From assembly GCA_937898535.1 (NCBI GenBank), contig CALDKP010000297.1, positions 1 through 5,822 on the forward strand: a stretch of DNA of 5,822 nucleotides, read 5' to 3'. This DNA is from an uncultured Sphingomonadales bacterium. Lineage in GTDB: Bacteria > Pseudomonadota > Alphaproteobacteria > Sphingomonadales > Sphingomonadaceae. Shown here in pieces: positions 1-5,822 of the stretch; positions within the stretch are counted from its first letter, which is position 1, and each line of letters begins with the position of its first letter. The notes under the pieces are model-generated. The model searched no databases, had not been told where the DNA came from, and saw nothing but the letters and a program-made list of their open reading frames with translations. The translations under genes were made by a program, and so were the position numbers.

Positions 1-1328
1 TGCCCGAATTTCAACACCCGCTCGTCGCTTTTGCCGGTCAGCACCTTTTCCAGATGGCCAACGCCGAACAATTGCCCTGTGCGAAAGACAGCAGATAGCA
101 GCTTTTGCGCCAGCTCCGTCGCGTCTTTAACGGCGGGAGCCTCCAGACAATTGTCACAATTGCCGCAGGTCTCCGGCGGATCTTCGCCAAAATGCCGCAG
201 CAAGATCGCGCGTCGGCAGCCATGGGTTTCGACGAGGCGCGACAGGGCATCGATACGCACCCGCTCCGCATCGCGCCGCTCTTCGGGTAGCTCGGCCAGG
301 CGTTCGCGCGCGCGCGTAAAATCGCCTGCAGACCACAGCATATGCGCAACCGCTGGGTCACCATCGCGTCCGGCGCGCCCGCTTTCCTGATAATAGGATT
401 CAATCGATTTCGGCAGGCCAGCATGCACGACAAAGCGCACATCGGGCTTGTCGATACCCATGCCAAACGCCACCGTCGCCACCATCACCATGTCTTCGGA
501 CGACACAAACTCTGCCTGCGCCCGCGCACGTGTTTGCGGCTCCATACCGGCGTGATAGTACAGCGCCTTGCGGCCGGTCTGTGCGATTTGGGCCGCAATC
601 TTTTCGGTGCGGTCACGGGTCTGGGCATAGACGATGCCCGCGCCCTGCAAGCCTTTTACCAGTGCAGCAATGCCGCTGTTCGGCGCGGCTTCGGCGGCAT
701 AGCGTATATTGGGCCGGTCAAAACCTGCCACCATGACGCCATCGCGCGGAATGCCCAGTTGCTCGGCGATATCATCGCGCGTGTGGGTGTCTGCGGTTGC
801 GGTGAGCGCAAGGCGCGGCACTTCGGCAAAGTCGTCGAGCAATGGACGCAGCAGGCGATAGTCCGGACGGAAATCATGCCCCCATTCCGAAACGCAATGC
901 GCTTCATCAATGGCAAACAGCGCGATTTTGGTCTCACGCAACAGGTTGCGAAACTCTTGCCCCGATGCGCGTTCCGGCGCGACATAAAGCAGGTCGAGTT
1001 CGCCAGCGCGAAACCGGCCGATCGTTTCTGCACGGTTGTCGTCCGCCGATGTCAATGTCGCCGCGCGAATGCCAACGGCGTCGGCCGCGCGCATTTGGTC
1101 ATGCATCAGCGCGATGAGCGGTGAAATGACAATGCACGTGCCGTCCATGATGACCGCGGGCAATTGGTAACATAATGATTTGCCTGCCCCCGTTGGCATG
1201 ATGGCCAAGGTGCGTTGCCCCGCGAGCACCCGCGACACAACCTGTTCCTGTTGTCCGCGAAATTCTGGAAAGCCGAAAATGCGGTGCAACACATCAGATG
1301 GGGTGGGGGATGGAGCGACGGGGGCCAT
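1..1328 (-). CDS. recQ: ATP-dependent DNA helicase RecQ, C-terminal part cut off by window edge
   Basis: RecQ is a superfamily 2 helicase that unwinds DNA 3' to 5' in recombination and repair. The frame gives 442 residues from the ATG at 1328. The helicase core shows Walker A MPTGAGKS (residues 44-51), the DEAH box DEAHC (141-145), the WGHDFRP aromatic loop (149-155), TATAD (176-180) and motif VI QESGRAGRDG (314-323). The zinc-binding region has four cysteines at 371, 388, 391 and 394, with the same 17-3-3 spacing as I recall for E. coli RecQ. The window ends a few tens of residues into the RQC winged-helix domain, so the rest of RQC and any HRDC domain are not visible. The family is usually about 600 residues. 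The ATG is preceded by AGGG (1335-1338) at a good distance, and no other start is available between it and the upstream frame. It lies 79 bases after the Atm1 gene. No frameshift or missing motif is seen. Identification is secure; the symbol is by family. Confidence 0.96.
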   Translation of the reverse strand, partial: MAPVAPSPTPSDVLHRIFGFPEFRGQQEQVVSRVLAGQRTLAIMPTGAGKSLCYQLPAVIMDGTCIVISPLIALMHDQMRAADAVGIRAATLTSADDNRAETIGRFRAGELDLLYVAPERASGQEFRNLLRETKIALFAIDEAHCVSEWGHDFRPDYRLLRPLLDDFAEVPRLALTATADTHTRDDIAEQLGIPRDGVMVAGFDRPNIRYAAEAAPNSGIAALVKGLQGAGIVYAQTRDRTEKIAAQIAQTGRKALYYHAGMEPQTRARAQAEFVSSEDMVMVATVAFGMGIDKPDVRFVVHAGLPKSIESYYQESGRAGRDGDPAVAHMLWSAGDFTRARERLAELPEERRDAERVRIDALSRLVETHGCRRAILLRHFGEDPPETCGNCDNCLEAPAVKDATELAQKLLSAVFRTGQLFGVGHLEKVLTGKSDERVLKFG

Positions 1329-1346
1329 GCCACGCCCTAGCGTGAC
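1329..1346 (-). promoter_or_regulatory. Hairpin holding the recQ ribosome binding site in its loop
   Basis: In the transcript, the bases directly before the recQ ATG form GUCACGC, a UAGG loop, and GCGUGGC. This gives a seven-pair stem with one G-U wobble, ending at the base next to the start codon. The Shine-Dalgarno AGGG (1335-1338) has three bases in the loop and one in the stem. The pairing is read directly from the sequence; that it modulates recQ translation is inference. The structure is too short and lacks a U tract, so it is not a terminator of the upstream gene. Confidence 0.45.
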
Positions 1347-1407
1347 TGAAGTGCCAGTGACAGAGTGCAGTTGTCTTCAAACCAAGTCGCTTGTGGATAG
1401 CGCGGGC
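1329..1407 (-). other. Spacer between the exporter gene and recQ
   Basis: This 79-base gap holds the recQ ribosome binding site and the hairpin at its downstream end. I see no GC-rich stem followed by a T run on the minus strand, so no intrinsic terminator can be supported. I also see no convincing -10 and -35 pair. recQ may therefore be transcribed by read-through from the exporter gene, or from a promoter I cannot recognise. Confidence 0.5.
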
Positions 1408-3219
1408 TTATGCGGCAGGGACGCCTTCTTCTTCGGCCTCGCTTTGCTGCCGTGCCCACATTTCGGCATAGAGCCCGCCCTTGCGCAGCAGTTCATTATG
1501 CGTCCCTTGTTCGGCAACGCGTCCGGCATCCAAAACCATGATCTGGTCGGCATCGACGATGGTCGACAGCCGGTGGGCGATGATGATTGTCGTGCGCCGT
1601 TCCGAAATGCGTTCAAGCGTCGCCTGAATTTCGGACTCGGTGCGGCTATCCAGCGCGCTGGTCGCTTCATCGAGGATCAGGATCGGCGGATTTTTCAGCA
1701 ATGTCCGTGCGATGGCCACCCGCTGCTTTTCGCCGCCGGACAGTTTTAACCCGCGTTCGCCGACCTTGGCAGCATATTGTTCTGGCAGTGACTCGATAAA
1801 GCCGTGAATCGATGCGCCGCGTGCGGCCTCTTCGATTTCGTCCTGGCTCGATCCCTCACGGCCATAACCGATATTATAGCCGATGCTGTCGTTGAACAGC
1901 ACGGTGTCCTGCGGCACAATACCGATGACGCTGCGCAGGCTTGATTGCGTCACATCGCGCAGATCCTGCCCGTCGATGGTAATGCGACCGCCGGTGATGT
2001 CGTAAAAACGGTATAGCAGCCGCGCAATGGTCGACTTGCCCGCACCCGATGGCCCCACCACCGCGAGCGTATGACCGGGTTCAATTTTGAAGCTGACGCC
2101 ATTCAGGATTTGCCGGTCGGGGTCATAGCCAAAGCGCACATCTTCAAACGCCACCGCGCCGCCCGAAACGGCCAAGGCAGGCGCACTGGGCTTATCGGTG
2201 ATTTCGGCGGGTGTATCGATCAGTTCGAACATCGCTGCCATATCTGTGAGGCCCTGACGAATGGTGCGGTACACCATCCCGAGCATATCCAGCGGCCGGA
2301 AAAGCTGCGCCAGCAAGGTGTTGACGGTGACAACATCACCGGTCGTAAACTGGCCCCGCGACCAGCCCCACACAACATAGCCCATGGCGCCTGCCATCAT
2401 CAAATTGGTGATCAGCGACTGCCCGATATTCAGCGCGGCAAGCGAGTTTTCCGATTTGACGGCGGCATTTGCATAATGATGAACCACCTCAGCATAGCGA
2501 CGCGTTTCACGCTTTTCGGCGTTGAAATATTTCACCGTTTCATAATTGAGCAGACTGTCGACCGACTTTGCGACGGTCTGCGTATCCAACTCGTTCATTT
2601 CCTCGCGCAATTTGTTGCGCCAGTTGGTGATGACGGTGGTGTAGGCGATGTAGCTGACCACCATGATAAGCGTCGCCGCAACCATGCCCCAGCCAAATTC
2701 AATTTTGAAATATGCGGAGACCAGAACAAGCTCAAGCAAGGTCGGCGCGATGTTGAACAGCAGGAAATAGAGCATGATATCGATGCTCTTCGTCCCGCGT
2801 TCGATAACTTTCGTAACCGCACCTGTTCGGCGGTTCATATGAAAACGCATCGATAGGTTATGCAAATGGCTGAAGACATTTTCGGCCAAACGGCGGGTGG
2901 CCTCTTGCCCGACGCGCTCAAAGACAACGTTACGCAGATTGTCGAATAAGACGCCGCCAAAACGCGCACCGGCATAAGCAGCCACGAGCGCAATCGCGAT
3001 TGCGACACTGTCTTCCATGCCGGGCACCATGCGGTCGATCGCCTGGCCATAGACCCACGCCATGCTCAACTGAATAAGTTTGGACACCACCACCAGCATC
3101 AGCGCAAATACAATGCGTGCGCGCAGGCCAGCCTCACCCTTTGGCCATAAATATGGCAAGAAACGCCGCATCACGGCAAAATCGGGCTTGGCATCTGATG
3201 TGGGGGCTAATGGTGGCAC
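1408..3219 (-). CDS. atm1: Atm1/ABCB7-type ABC exporter, fused permease and ATPase
   Basis: This 603-residue half-transporter acts as a homodimer in the inner membrane. The bacterial Atm1 family exports glutathione derivatives and is linked to heavy-metal detoxification and sulfur or iron-sulfur metabolism. The N-terminal part is a six-helix permease (about residues 30-320), with the family motif NYETVKYFNAE (225-235). The ATPase domain has Walker A GPSGAGKST (389-397), Q-loop Gln437, signature LSGGE (493-497), Walker B ILILDE (513-518), D-loop SALD (521-524) and H-loop His549, so it looks fully active. By recall, glutathione contacts of Novosphingobium Atm1 (Tyr195, Arg206, Arg210, Asn269, Gln272, Arg323) correspond here to Tyr190, Arg201, Arg205, Asn264, Gln267 and Arg318, with a constant offset of five. 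The GTG at 3219 is the only start before an upstream in-frame stop at 3238-3240 that keeps the MPP N-terminus. It has no Shine-Dalgarno sequence. The later in-frame ATG (codon 17) also lacks one. A lipid or generic multidrug exporter is less likely. Confidence 0.95.
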   Translation of the reverse strand: MPPLAPTSDAKPDFAVMRRFLPYLWPKGEAGLRARIVFALMLVVVSKLIQLSMAWVYGQAIDRMVPGMEDSVAIAIALVAAYAGARFGGVLFDNLRNVVFERVGQEATRRLAENVFSHLHNLSMRFHMNRRTGAVTKVIERGTKSIDIMLYFLLFNIAPTLLELVLVSAYFKIEFGWGMVAATLIMVVSYIAYTTVITNWRNKLREEMNELDTQTVAKSVDSLLNYETVKYFNAEKRETRRYAEVVHHYANAAVKSENSLAALNIGQSLITNLMMAGAMGYVVWGWSRGQFTTGDVVTVNTLLAQLFRPLDMLGMVYRTIRQGLTDMAAMFELIDTPAEITDKPSAPALAVSGGAVAFEDVRFGYDPDRQILNGVSFKIEPGHTLAVVGPSGAGKSTIARLLYRFYDITGGRITIDGQDLRDVTQSSLRSVIGIVPQDTVLFNDSIGYNIGYGREGSSQDEIEEAARGASIHGFIESLPEQYAAKVGERGLKLSGGEKQRVAIARTLLKNPPILILDEATSALDSRTESEIQATLERISERRTTIIIAHRLSTIVDADQIMVLDAGRVAEQGTHNELLRKGGLYAEMWARQQSEAEEEGVPAA

Positions 3220-3225
3220 AGGGGC

Positions 3226-3253
3226 CGTATAATTAGATTAAGCGAAAGCGCAA
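3226..3253 (-). promoter_or_regulatory. Possible promoter just upstream of the Atm1 gene
   Basis: On the minus strand TTGCGC (3248-3253) and TATACG (3226-3231) are separated by 16 bases, inside an AT-rich patch that stands out from its surroundings. The -10 box matches four of six consensus bases and the -35 box only three. Transcription starting six or seven bases after the -10 box would begin at or next to the GTG start at 3219, giving a leaderless mRNA. That would fit the absence of a Shine-Dalgarno sequence. The match is weak and the site is unproven. Confidence 0.25.
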
Positions 3254-3260
3254 ACGTCCA

Positions 3261-3530
3261 TCATGTGCGACCCGAAAGCAGCAACCATGTCGCGACCGCG
3301 TTAATGCCCGTATACACCCCATATGTCAGCGAAACCGCCAACGACCCGTCATTTGCGAACCACAATGCACCAATCAGCAACGCCAGTTCGATGGCGTAGC
3401 TGCCATAGGGACTGAAATGCGGGCTGAAATAACGCTTGGTTTCTTCAACGAAGGGATGTCCGGATTCTGAAACCGCTTTGTGCATGGCAAAATTGGCAAT
3501 GCCCATAAAAAAGCAGAAAATCAGCAGCAT
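3261..3530 (-). CDS. Small membrane protein of unknown function (89 residues)
   Basis: I do not recognise this protein. It starts with a hydrophobic stretch (about residues 2-16). A polar, charged and aromatic section follows (about 17-43, containing HPFVEETKRYF). Two more hydrophobic segments lie at about 44-60 and 64-86, before a short tail SGRT. It is therefore probably an inner-membrane protein with two or three spanning segments. No cysteine pair, metal site or known motif is evident. The ATG at 3530 has AAGG seven bases upstream, nine bases after the end of the AI-2E gene, so it is very likely translated. A second ATG at codon 9 has no better signal. It sits between two transporter genes and could be an accessory protein, but that is only inference from position. 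An integral-membrane reading is well supported; function is unknown. Confidence 0.8.
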   Translation of the reverse strand: MLLIFCFFMGIANFAMHKAVSESGHPFVEETKRYFSPHFSPYGSYAIELALLIGALWFANDGSLAVSLTYGVYTGINAVATWLLLSGRT

Positions 3531-3537
3531 AAACTTG

Positions 3538-3542
3538 CCTTA
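3538..3542 (-). promoter_or_regulatory. Ribosome binding site overlapping the AI-2E gene stop codon
   Basis: The transcript reads TAAGG, where TAA (3540-3542) ends the AI-2E gene and AAGG serves as Shine-Dalgarno for the small membrane protein, seven bases before its ATG. Ribosomes ending one gene would sit over the start region of the next, which suggests coupled translation. This site also supports the ATG at 3530 as the true start. Confidence 0.7.
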
Positions 3543-4676
3543 TGGTCCTTCGCGGATGGCGCGCGCTTCGTTGCGTTCCGATTGCCGCTCAAGCGCGACC
3601 TTAATCATCGCGATAATGGGGTCCGCCAGCGCAAGACCCAATATGCCAAACAAAGCACCGAAAAGAATCTGTGCACCAAGGACAAGCGCTGGCGCCAGAT
3701 CGACTGCCCGTTTTGCGACCATGGGCACAATCAGATAGCCGTCGACCATCTGGACGACGAAATATACGAAGATGGCATAAAGACCCACGTCAACACCCGC
3801 CGAAAATCCGACGAGGATGATGAGCGCTCCCGATACGATCGCGCCGATATTGGGTAAAAACGCCAACAGCCCCGTAAGCACGCCCAAAAGCGCCGCCATG
3901 GGTACGCCGCCAAGGCTGAGCAATATCCACGTGCCAAAACCTTCCACCGCCATACCAAGCAAACGGCCGGCCATGAGGCGGCGCAATACGCTGCCCATTT
4001 TGGCGGCGGTGACATAGAAATGCTCGCGCTCCGCCAGCGGCAGCATCCATGCGACGCCGCGTTCATACATACGCGGTTCGGCGGCAATGAATATGGCGAG
4101 GACCAGCATCATCGCCATGTTGGTCACAGTGCCAACCACCGAAGAAACAGCCGCGGTTACGCGGCCGACGGAATTCAAAATCTGCGTACCGAAGCTTTTG
4201 ACATCTTCTGCCGATATGTTGAATCCGGCAGCAGCGATGCGGTTGCCGATGGATTCAATCTGCGTTTCGACAATAGCCTGAAGGCTGGCGGCCTGCGCGG
4301 CAAGTTCGGATCCCGTGAAGACAAATGTCCAATACATGAAACCGAATACGGCAAGGACAACGATGGTCAGGCGGATACCGCGCGGGATGGGCAACACCCG
4401 GCCAAGCAAACGTGCGCCGCCATCAAACATCGCGGCAAGGACAAGGCCGCCCATGATAAGCAATAGTGGCTGCGCCAACCAGACAAGCCCGACGACAAAC
4501 GCCGTCATGCCAATCCAGACCGCCGCCCGTTTGATCTCGGTGCGGATTATGGGGTCGTACAGTTCAGTCGGGCCCACTTCTTCGCGAAATGCTTCTTCCT
4601 GCGCCACAGGCTTTCTGCGGGCGCGCCGCGCCTTGGCGGGTTTTGCGGCAGCTGTTTCTTGCGCGATATCACTCAC
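3540..4676 (-). CDS. AI-2E family (PerM/UPF0118) membrane transporter
   Basis: The family comprises polytopic inner-membrane proteins, some linked to export of the autoinducer AI-2 and others to sodium/proton exchange; the substrate here cannot be told from sequence. The 378-residue length is typical. Residues 1-50 are a cytoplasmic tail rich in Ala, Lys and Arg. Hydrophobic segments follow at about 52-68, 70-86, 102-121 and 177-199. A soluble stretch (about 122-174) lies between the third and fourth. The conserved C-terminal half includes the amphipathic region around AEPRMYERG (199-207), GGVPMAALLGVLTGLLAFLP (256-275), NIGAI (276-280), and VDLAPALVLGAQILFG (325-340) followed by ALADPI (349-354). 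These are family hallmarks. Translation is taken from the GTG at 4676, one base after the lepB stop. AAGG nine bases upstream supports it, and this start keeps the basic N-terminal tail. Nothing points to quorum sensing here, and the family name should not be read as a function. Confidence 0.9.
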   Translation of the reverse strand: MSDIAQETAAAKPAKARRARRKPVAQEEAFREEVGPTELYDPIIRTEIKRAAVWIGMTAFVVGLVWLAQPLLLIMGGLVLAAMFDGGARLLGRVLPIPRGIRLTIVVLAVFGFMYWTFVFTGSELAAQAASLQAIVETQIESIGNRIAAAGFNISAEDVKSFGTQILNSVGRVTAAVSSVVGTVTNMAMMLVLAIFIAAEPRMYERGVAWMLPLAEREHFYVTAAKMGSVLRRLMAGRLLGMAVEGFGTWILLSLGGVPMAALLGVLTGLLAFLPNIGAIVSGALIILVGFSAGVDVGLYAIFVYFVVQMVDGYLIVPMVAKRAVDLAPALVLGAQILFGALFGILGLALADPIIAMIKVALERQSERNEARAIREGP

Positions 4677-4677
4677 T

Positions 4678-5613
4678 TTAGCGGACCTTTTTTGGACGCA
4701 GACTGGTGCCCGCGCGGTCGCCGCGCAGCGATGAAATCCACGTTGCTGGGTTTAGGCCAGTGCTGCCATCGACAGAGAAGGTAATGATTTCCGCGCGACC
4801 ACCGATGCGATCCCACGATACAGGGCCGCCAAGGCCACCCAGCGCCTCTGGCACGCGGCTGTCCGAGCTATTGTCCCGGTTGTCGCCCATCAAGAACACA
4901 TGGCCTGCGGGTATTTTTACAGGCTCCATATCATCGGTCTCGCGTCTGCGGGCATCGATGGTGTCATATTGTACGCCATTGGGCAGCGTTTCGCGAATGA
5001 TTGGCAAATGACATGTCATCACGCCGTCATCGCCCCGCGTCAGCGCGCCCGGGAAATCATAATCATTGCATGGATTGTTGGCATCGACAGGTAATATCAG
5101 ATTGGGCTGAGTGTCTTGTTGAACGGGTTTGCCGTTCAGGAAAATCTGACCTTCACGCAGCGCAATCGTGTCACCGGGCAGACCGATGACGCGTTTGATC
5201 CAGTCCTGATATTTGCCGTCCGGCGTCAAAATCACAATATCGCCACGGGCTGGCAACTTTCCCCAGACCCGCTTCTGGCTTTCCGGAAGGGGGACGGCCA
5301 GCGCCTCCACTTCTTCGCGCAGCACCAGCCAGCGAAATATCGCGACCGGATTGGGGATGGTGGGCGACACATGGCTCCAGCCATATGGATATTTGCTCAC
5401 GAACAACCGGTCACCCACCAGCAATGTCGGCATCATTGATATCGATGGAATGTAAAACGGCTTTGCAATGAAGCTGTGAAACGCAAGAACGGCCATCAAC
5501 AGCCAGAACATCCCTTTGATTTCCGCCCAAATAGCAGATGCCAAGCCGCGTTTTTCAGGGGCTGGAGTGGACGGGACATTGGGGTCGATATTGTCGGTGG
5601 TCAAACTGGTCAT
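4678..5613 (-). CDS. lepB: Signal peptidase I
   Basis: LepB removes signal peptides from secreted proteins at the outer face of the inner membrane, using a Ser-Lys pair. From the ATG at 5613 the protein has 311 residues. A cytoplasmic N-terminus (1-33) and one membrane anchor (about 34-50) precede the catalytic domain. The serine motif IPSISMMPTL (55-64) holds the nucleophile Ser59. The lysine motif DWIKRVIGLPGD (137-148) holds Lys140. The box E motif GDNRDNSSDSR spans 243-253. All catalytic parts are present. There is a longer than minimal segment (about 76-120) between the serine and lysine motifs. A further insert (about 165-230) contains Cys182 and Cys201, which might pair in the periplasm. 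The ATG at 5613 overlaps the acpS stop as ATGA. An in-frame ATG at 5661 would add 16 residues but lies inside acpS and has no better ribosome binding site, so I reject it. The residue between the two serines is Ile where Gly or Glu is common. Confidence 0.95.
   Translation of the reverse strand: MTSLTTDNIDPNVPSTPAPEKRGLASAIWAEIKGMFWLLMAVLAFHSFIAKPFYIPSISMMPTLLVGDRLFVSKYPYGWSHVSPTIPNPVAIFRWLVLREEVEALAVPLPESQKRVWGKLPARGDIVILTPDGKYQDWIKRVIGLPGDTIALREGQIFLNGKPVQQDTQPNLILPVDANNPCNDYDFPGALTRGDDGVMTCHLPIIRETLPNGVQYDTIDARRRETDDMEPVKIPAGHVFLMGDNRDNSSDSRVPEALGGLGGPVSWDRIGGRAEIITFSVDGSTGLNPATWISSLRGDRAGTSLRPKKVR
4686..4689 (-). promoter_or_regulatory. Ribosome binding site for the GTG start of the AI-2E gene
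   Basis: AAGG follows a run of A within the last codons of lepB, nine bases before the GTG at 4676. No ATG in the AI-2E frame is available until codon 57, inside the first membrane helix. This site therefore decides the GTG start. Confidence 0.6.
5610..5613 (-). other. acpS/lepB four-base overlap (ATGA)
   Basis: The lepB start ATG and the acpS stop TGA share two bases in ATGA on the minus strand. A purine stretch AAAAGG ends only one base before the ATG, too close for a normal Shine-Dalgarno. Initiation of lepB probably depends on ribosomes terminating on acpS. The junction is direct observation; coupling is inference. Confidence 0.75.
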
Positions 5614-5822
5614 GCCTTTTGCGATGGTAACGCTTCTATAATGACAAATGCCTGCGCCCATGGGTGGTCATCAGTCAGTGTCAGATGAATATGGGCTTCA
5701 TAGCCCGAAGGAATCATTGCGTCGACCCGCGCTTTTGCCCCGCCGGTCAGCGCCAGCGTTGGCGCACCCGACGGTGCGTTGACCACGCCAATATCTTTCA
5801 TGAACACGCCATGCTTGAATCC
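5610..5822 (-). CDS. acpS: Holo-[acyl-carrier-protein] synthase, C-terminal part only
   Basis: AcpS transfers 4'-phosphopantetheine from coenzyme A to a serine of acyl carrier protein, making it active in fatty acid synthesis. The window contains the last 70 codons, beginning GFKHGVFMKDIGV, and the 5' part lies beyond the right edge. The match to the family is in the segment after the GTG(F/I) motif, in SGAPTLALTGGAKAR (residues 18-32 of this fragment), and in the closing strand HIHLTLTDDHPWAQAFVIIEA, which resembles E. coli [20 protein letters not shown]. The metal-binding Asp and Glu near the N-terminus are outside the window, so activity cannot be judged. The start codon is not visible. 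The TGA stop overlaps the lepB start. In many proteobacteria acpS lies beside pdxJ and near lepB, so pdxJ may lie just beyond the edge. Confidence 0.93.
   Translation of the reverse strand, partial: GFKHGVFMKDIGVVNAPSGAPTLALTGGAKARVDAMIPSGYEAHIHLTLTDDHPWAQAFVIIEALPSQKA

Noticed and set aside
148..162. Two copies of CAATTG separated by three bases, resembling an operator or repeat.
   Set aside because: It lies inside recQ and encodes the repeated Asn-Cys of the zinc-binding sequence GNCDNC, so the repeat follows from the protein.
304..316. Alternating CG run that could favour Z-DNA.
   Set aside because: It is short and encodes Arg-Ala-Arg-Glu-Arg codons in recQ in a GC-rich genome.
342..1124. 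A 260-residue open frame on the plus strand with a His-rich stretch.
   Set aside because: It is antisense to the helicase core of recQ. Its His run mirrors Met and Val codons, and it shows no family motif of its own.
2071..2856. A 261-residue open frame on the plus strand.
   Set aside because: It is antisense to the conserved exporter gene, has no recognisable domain, and has a composition expected of a shadow frame.
3230..3240. AT-rich imperfect palindrome (TAAT, three bases, ATTA) upstream of the exporter as a repressor site.
   Set aside because: The arms are only four bases long and the patch is better explained as the AT-rich part of a promoter and the local stop codon.
3540..4676. A quorum-sensing function suggested by the AI-2E family name.
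   Set aside because: No autoinducer synthase, receptor or regulator is present nearby, and members of this family have other transport roles.
5614..5661. A 16-residue N-terminal extension of LepB from an ATG at 5661.
   Set aside because: It would overlap acpS by over fifty bases with no good ribosome binding site, while the ATGA overlap at 5613 gives a standard start.

Overview
All recognisable genes in this window are on the minus strand, packed head to tail and read from the right edge to the left edge. The order of transcription is: the 3' end of acpS (holo-ACP synthase), lepB (signal peptidase I), an AI-2E/PerM-family membrane protein, a small membrane protein I do not recognise, an Atm1-type ABC exporter, and most of recQ (DNA helicase), which runs off the left edge. 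There is no sign of tRNA or rRNA genes, insertion sequences, CRISPR repeats, phage genes or integration sites.

The organism is probably an alphaproteobacterium of the sphingomonad group (Sphingomonadales). The main reason is the exporter. It aligns almost without gaps, by memory, with the structurally studied Atm1 of Novosphingobium aromaticivorans, including the residues lining its glutathione pocket and the first residues MPP. The moderately GC-rich coding sequence and the acpS-lepB pair also fit. I cannot name a genus safely.

Layout: acpS (5610-5822, partial) overlaps lepB (4678-5613) by four bases in an ATGA junction. One base separates lepB from the AI-2E gene (3540-4676, GTG start). 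Nine bases separate that gene from the small membrane protein (3261-3530), and the stop codon of the first forms part of the ribosome binding site of the second. These four genes look like one tightly coupled transcription unit. A 41-base gap then precedes the exporter (1408-3219), whose GTG start lacks a Shine-Dalgarno sequence and lies just downstream of a weak promoter-like sequence. A 79-base gap precedes recQ (3-prime truncated, 1-1328), whose ribosome binding site sits in the loop of a short hairpin. I see no convincing intrinsic terminator in either gap, so read-through to recQ is possible.

Functionally these are mostly housekeeping genes: activation of acyl carrier protein for lipid synthesis, removal of secretory signal peptides, export of glutathione-linked or sulfur-linked compounds, and DNA recombination and repair. 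They share an operon-like arrangement but no single obvious pathway. I do not see a new defence, mobile or biosynthetic system. The points most worth checking are the unknown small membrane protein, the possibly leaderless exporter mRNA, the hairpin over the recQ start, and the apparent absence of rnc-era after lepB.
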